Positions 63,276 through 64,000 of a stretch of 64,000 bases of DNA are shown here, piece after piece (the stretch's first letter is position 1; the number at the start of each line of letters is the position of its first letter). Both the position numbers and the translations under genes were made by a program. The stretch is from Candidatus Enterococcus testudinis (lineage in GTDB: Bacteria > Bacillota > Bacilli > Lactobacillales > Enterococcaceae). The stretch is from assembly GCF_002140915.1 (NCBI RefSeq), contig NZ_NGKU01000001.1, positions 2,865,194 to 2,929,193 of the forward strand, written 5' to 3'. The notes under the pieces are model-generated. The model had not been told where the DNA came from, did not search any database, and saw only the letters and a program-made list of their open reading frames with translations.

Positions 63276-64000
63276 TCAAGAAAATCGACGCCAAAATTTA
63301 TGGTGGATATGCAATAGTACTGCCCCAGTAATTGCCAATAGCAGGGCAAAGACTGGTAGATTCAATAGCCAAAAGTCGAACATCGTCGCAGCAAAGGCAT
63401 ATGCTGCAATCAAAATCGCAGCAAGAACCATCGTGCCTATAGTCACCAGCGCCAAGCCGAGGCTGCCAGCACCTCTTGTAAATAATTGACTGATATTGGT
63501 CCATTGCAACAAAAGTAAGCGATAGTCACGGGCAAAGTAGTGACTGCTCATCAACAACGTACTCCAGACCGCCCCTAACACAAAGGCAATCCCTAACAAA
63601 AGAGGTGCTTGCAGTAAGCGCATTGCGGCTAAGGACACCAATACTGCTAAAACAATCTGTACAAACAGACCAAACTGAAACTTGGCTTTTAGATAGGTCT
63701 TCATGGATAGCGGCAACGAACGAACAAACAAAAAATTTTCCTGGTCTAATGAAATCAAATTGCTGACAAAGGATGTCGGATTGACCATCAAAGCGGCCAA
63801 AGCACCACCGGCCACAAATAGCACGCCCAAGAAACGCTCATCCAATTGATCCAACCGAAAGATACCTGTAAACACAAAAGACAAAAGAAAAATGATGGGC
63901 ATCATTAAAGAAGAGGAGAATACCTGCATAATCAAATTGGGATCGCGAATCAATTGCGAATTGTAATTGAAAAGCAACTGATTTAGATTGCGCCCGGTCT
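63276..64000 (-). CDS. ABC transporter permease, partial (3' end only)
   Basis: The reading frame is open to the right edge of the window, so the start is outside; at least 241 residues are present. There are six or more hydrophobic segments, for example 'VFSSSLMMPIIFLLSFVFTG', 'FLGVLFVAGGALAALMV' and 'LPVFALLLAITGAVLLHIHH'. 'NLISLDQENFLFVRSLPLSMKTYLKAKF' (core 'ENFLFVRSLPLSMK') is the cytosolic coupling segment seen in large ABC-2 type permeases of Gram-positives. The matching ATPase gene would be expected just beyond the window. Substrate unknown. Confidence 0.7.
   Translation of the reverse strand, partial: TGRNLNQLLFNYNSQLIRDPNLIMQVFSSSLMMPIIFLLSFVFTGIFRLDQLDERFLGVLFVAGGALAALMVNPTSFVSNLISLDQENFLFVRSLPLSMKTYLKAKFQFGLFVQIVLAVLVSLAAMRLLQAPLLLGIAFVLGAVWSTLLMSSHYFARDYRLLLLQWTNISQLFTRGAGSLGLALVTIGTMVLAAILIAAYAFAATMFDFWLLNLPVFALLLAITGAVLLHIHHKFWRRFS

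Overview
The window comes from a low-to-mid GC Gram-positive bacterium of the Lactobacillales, most likely an Enterococcus. Three things point there: the block tdk-prfA-prmC-ywlC-glyA-upp, the maltose-6'-phosphate phosphorylase system (malT/mapP/malR) and the murT-gatD pair. The moderate GC would fit the E. casseliflavus/gallinarum side of the genus, but this is inference from gene content and no database was searched. No rRNA, tRNA, prophage, intact insertion sequence or CRISPR array is visible. Shine-Dalgarno sites are strong (AAGGAGG type) and several starts are GTG or TTG.

Layout. 1-6.2 kb: a DUF2187-like protein, then a leftward housekeeping run (tdk, prfA, prmC, ywlC/sua5, glyA, upp) with a dense cluster of DnaA boxes between prmC and ywlC. 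6.3-12.4 kb: GNAT acetyltransferase, msrA, a GldA-family dehydrogenase, a KtrB-type K+ channel subunit, and murT-gatD, which amidates lipid II. 12.6-16.8 kb: a CcpA-controlled alpha-glucoside operon (EIICB, 6-phospho-alpha-glucosidase, RpiR regulator, small membrane protein). 16.9-23.6 kb: an EEP-family hydrolase, then the divergent malT / mapP-malR locus with a LacI-type operator inside the mapP promoter. 23.7-32 kb: prs, a papain-like protein, pepO, a nicotinamidase, mtnN, nudF, and the xpaC-telA pair.

32-37.7 kb: a complete leftward ribose operon, rbsRKDACB, more AT-rich than its flanks, with a perfect cre/RbsR-type palindrome in its leader. 37.7-38.5 kb: a decayed gene. 38.5-45.1 kb: APC permease, GlcU/RbsU-type sugar porter, a BceRS-like two-component system with no transporter beside it, a phosphohexomutase, and ogt. 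45.2-52.8 kb: a heterodimeric ABC exporter, followed by a cassette of FtsX/MacB-like permease, ATPase and a kinase-less PASTA protein. 53-59.4 kb: mpg, a DUF3013 protein, prmA, rsmE, a DeoC-like pseudoenzyme, relA and dtd; relA has its own strong promoter and a terminator-like leader hairpin. 59.5-62.2 kb: rarA, a probable 6S RNA, a small membrane protein and a UspA protein. 62.3-64 kb: a doubly broken HigBA-type toxin-antitoxin locus, a gene scrap and the 3' part of an ABC permease that runs off the window.

The most interesting items are the PASTA-ABC cassette (49.1-52.8 kb), the DnaA-box cluster before ywlC (3.5-3.7 kb), the relA leader hairpin (55.8 kb) and the DeoC-like protein without its Schiff-base lysine. 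All are readings of the sequence by eye, combined with family knowledge.
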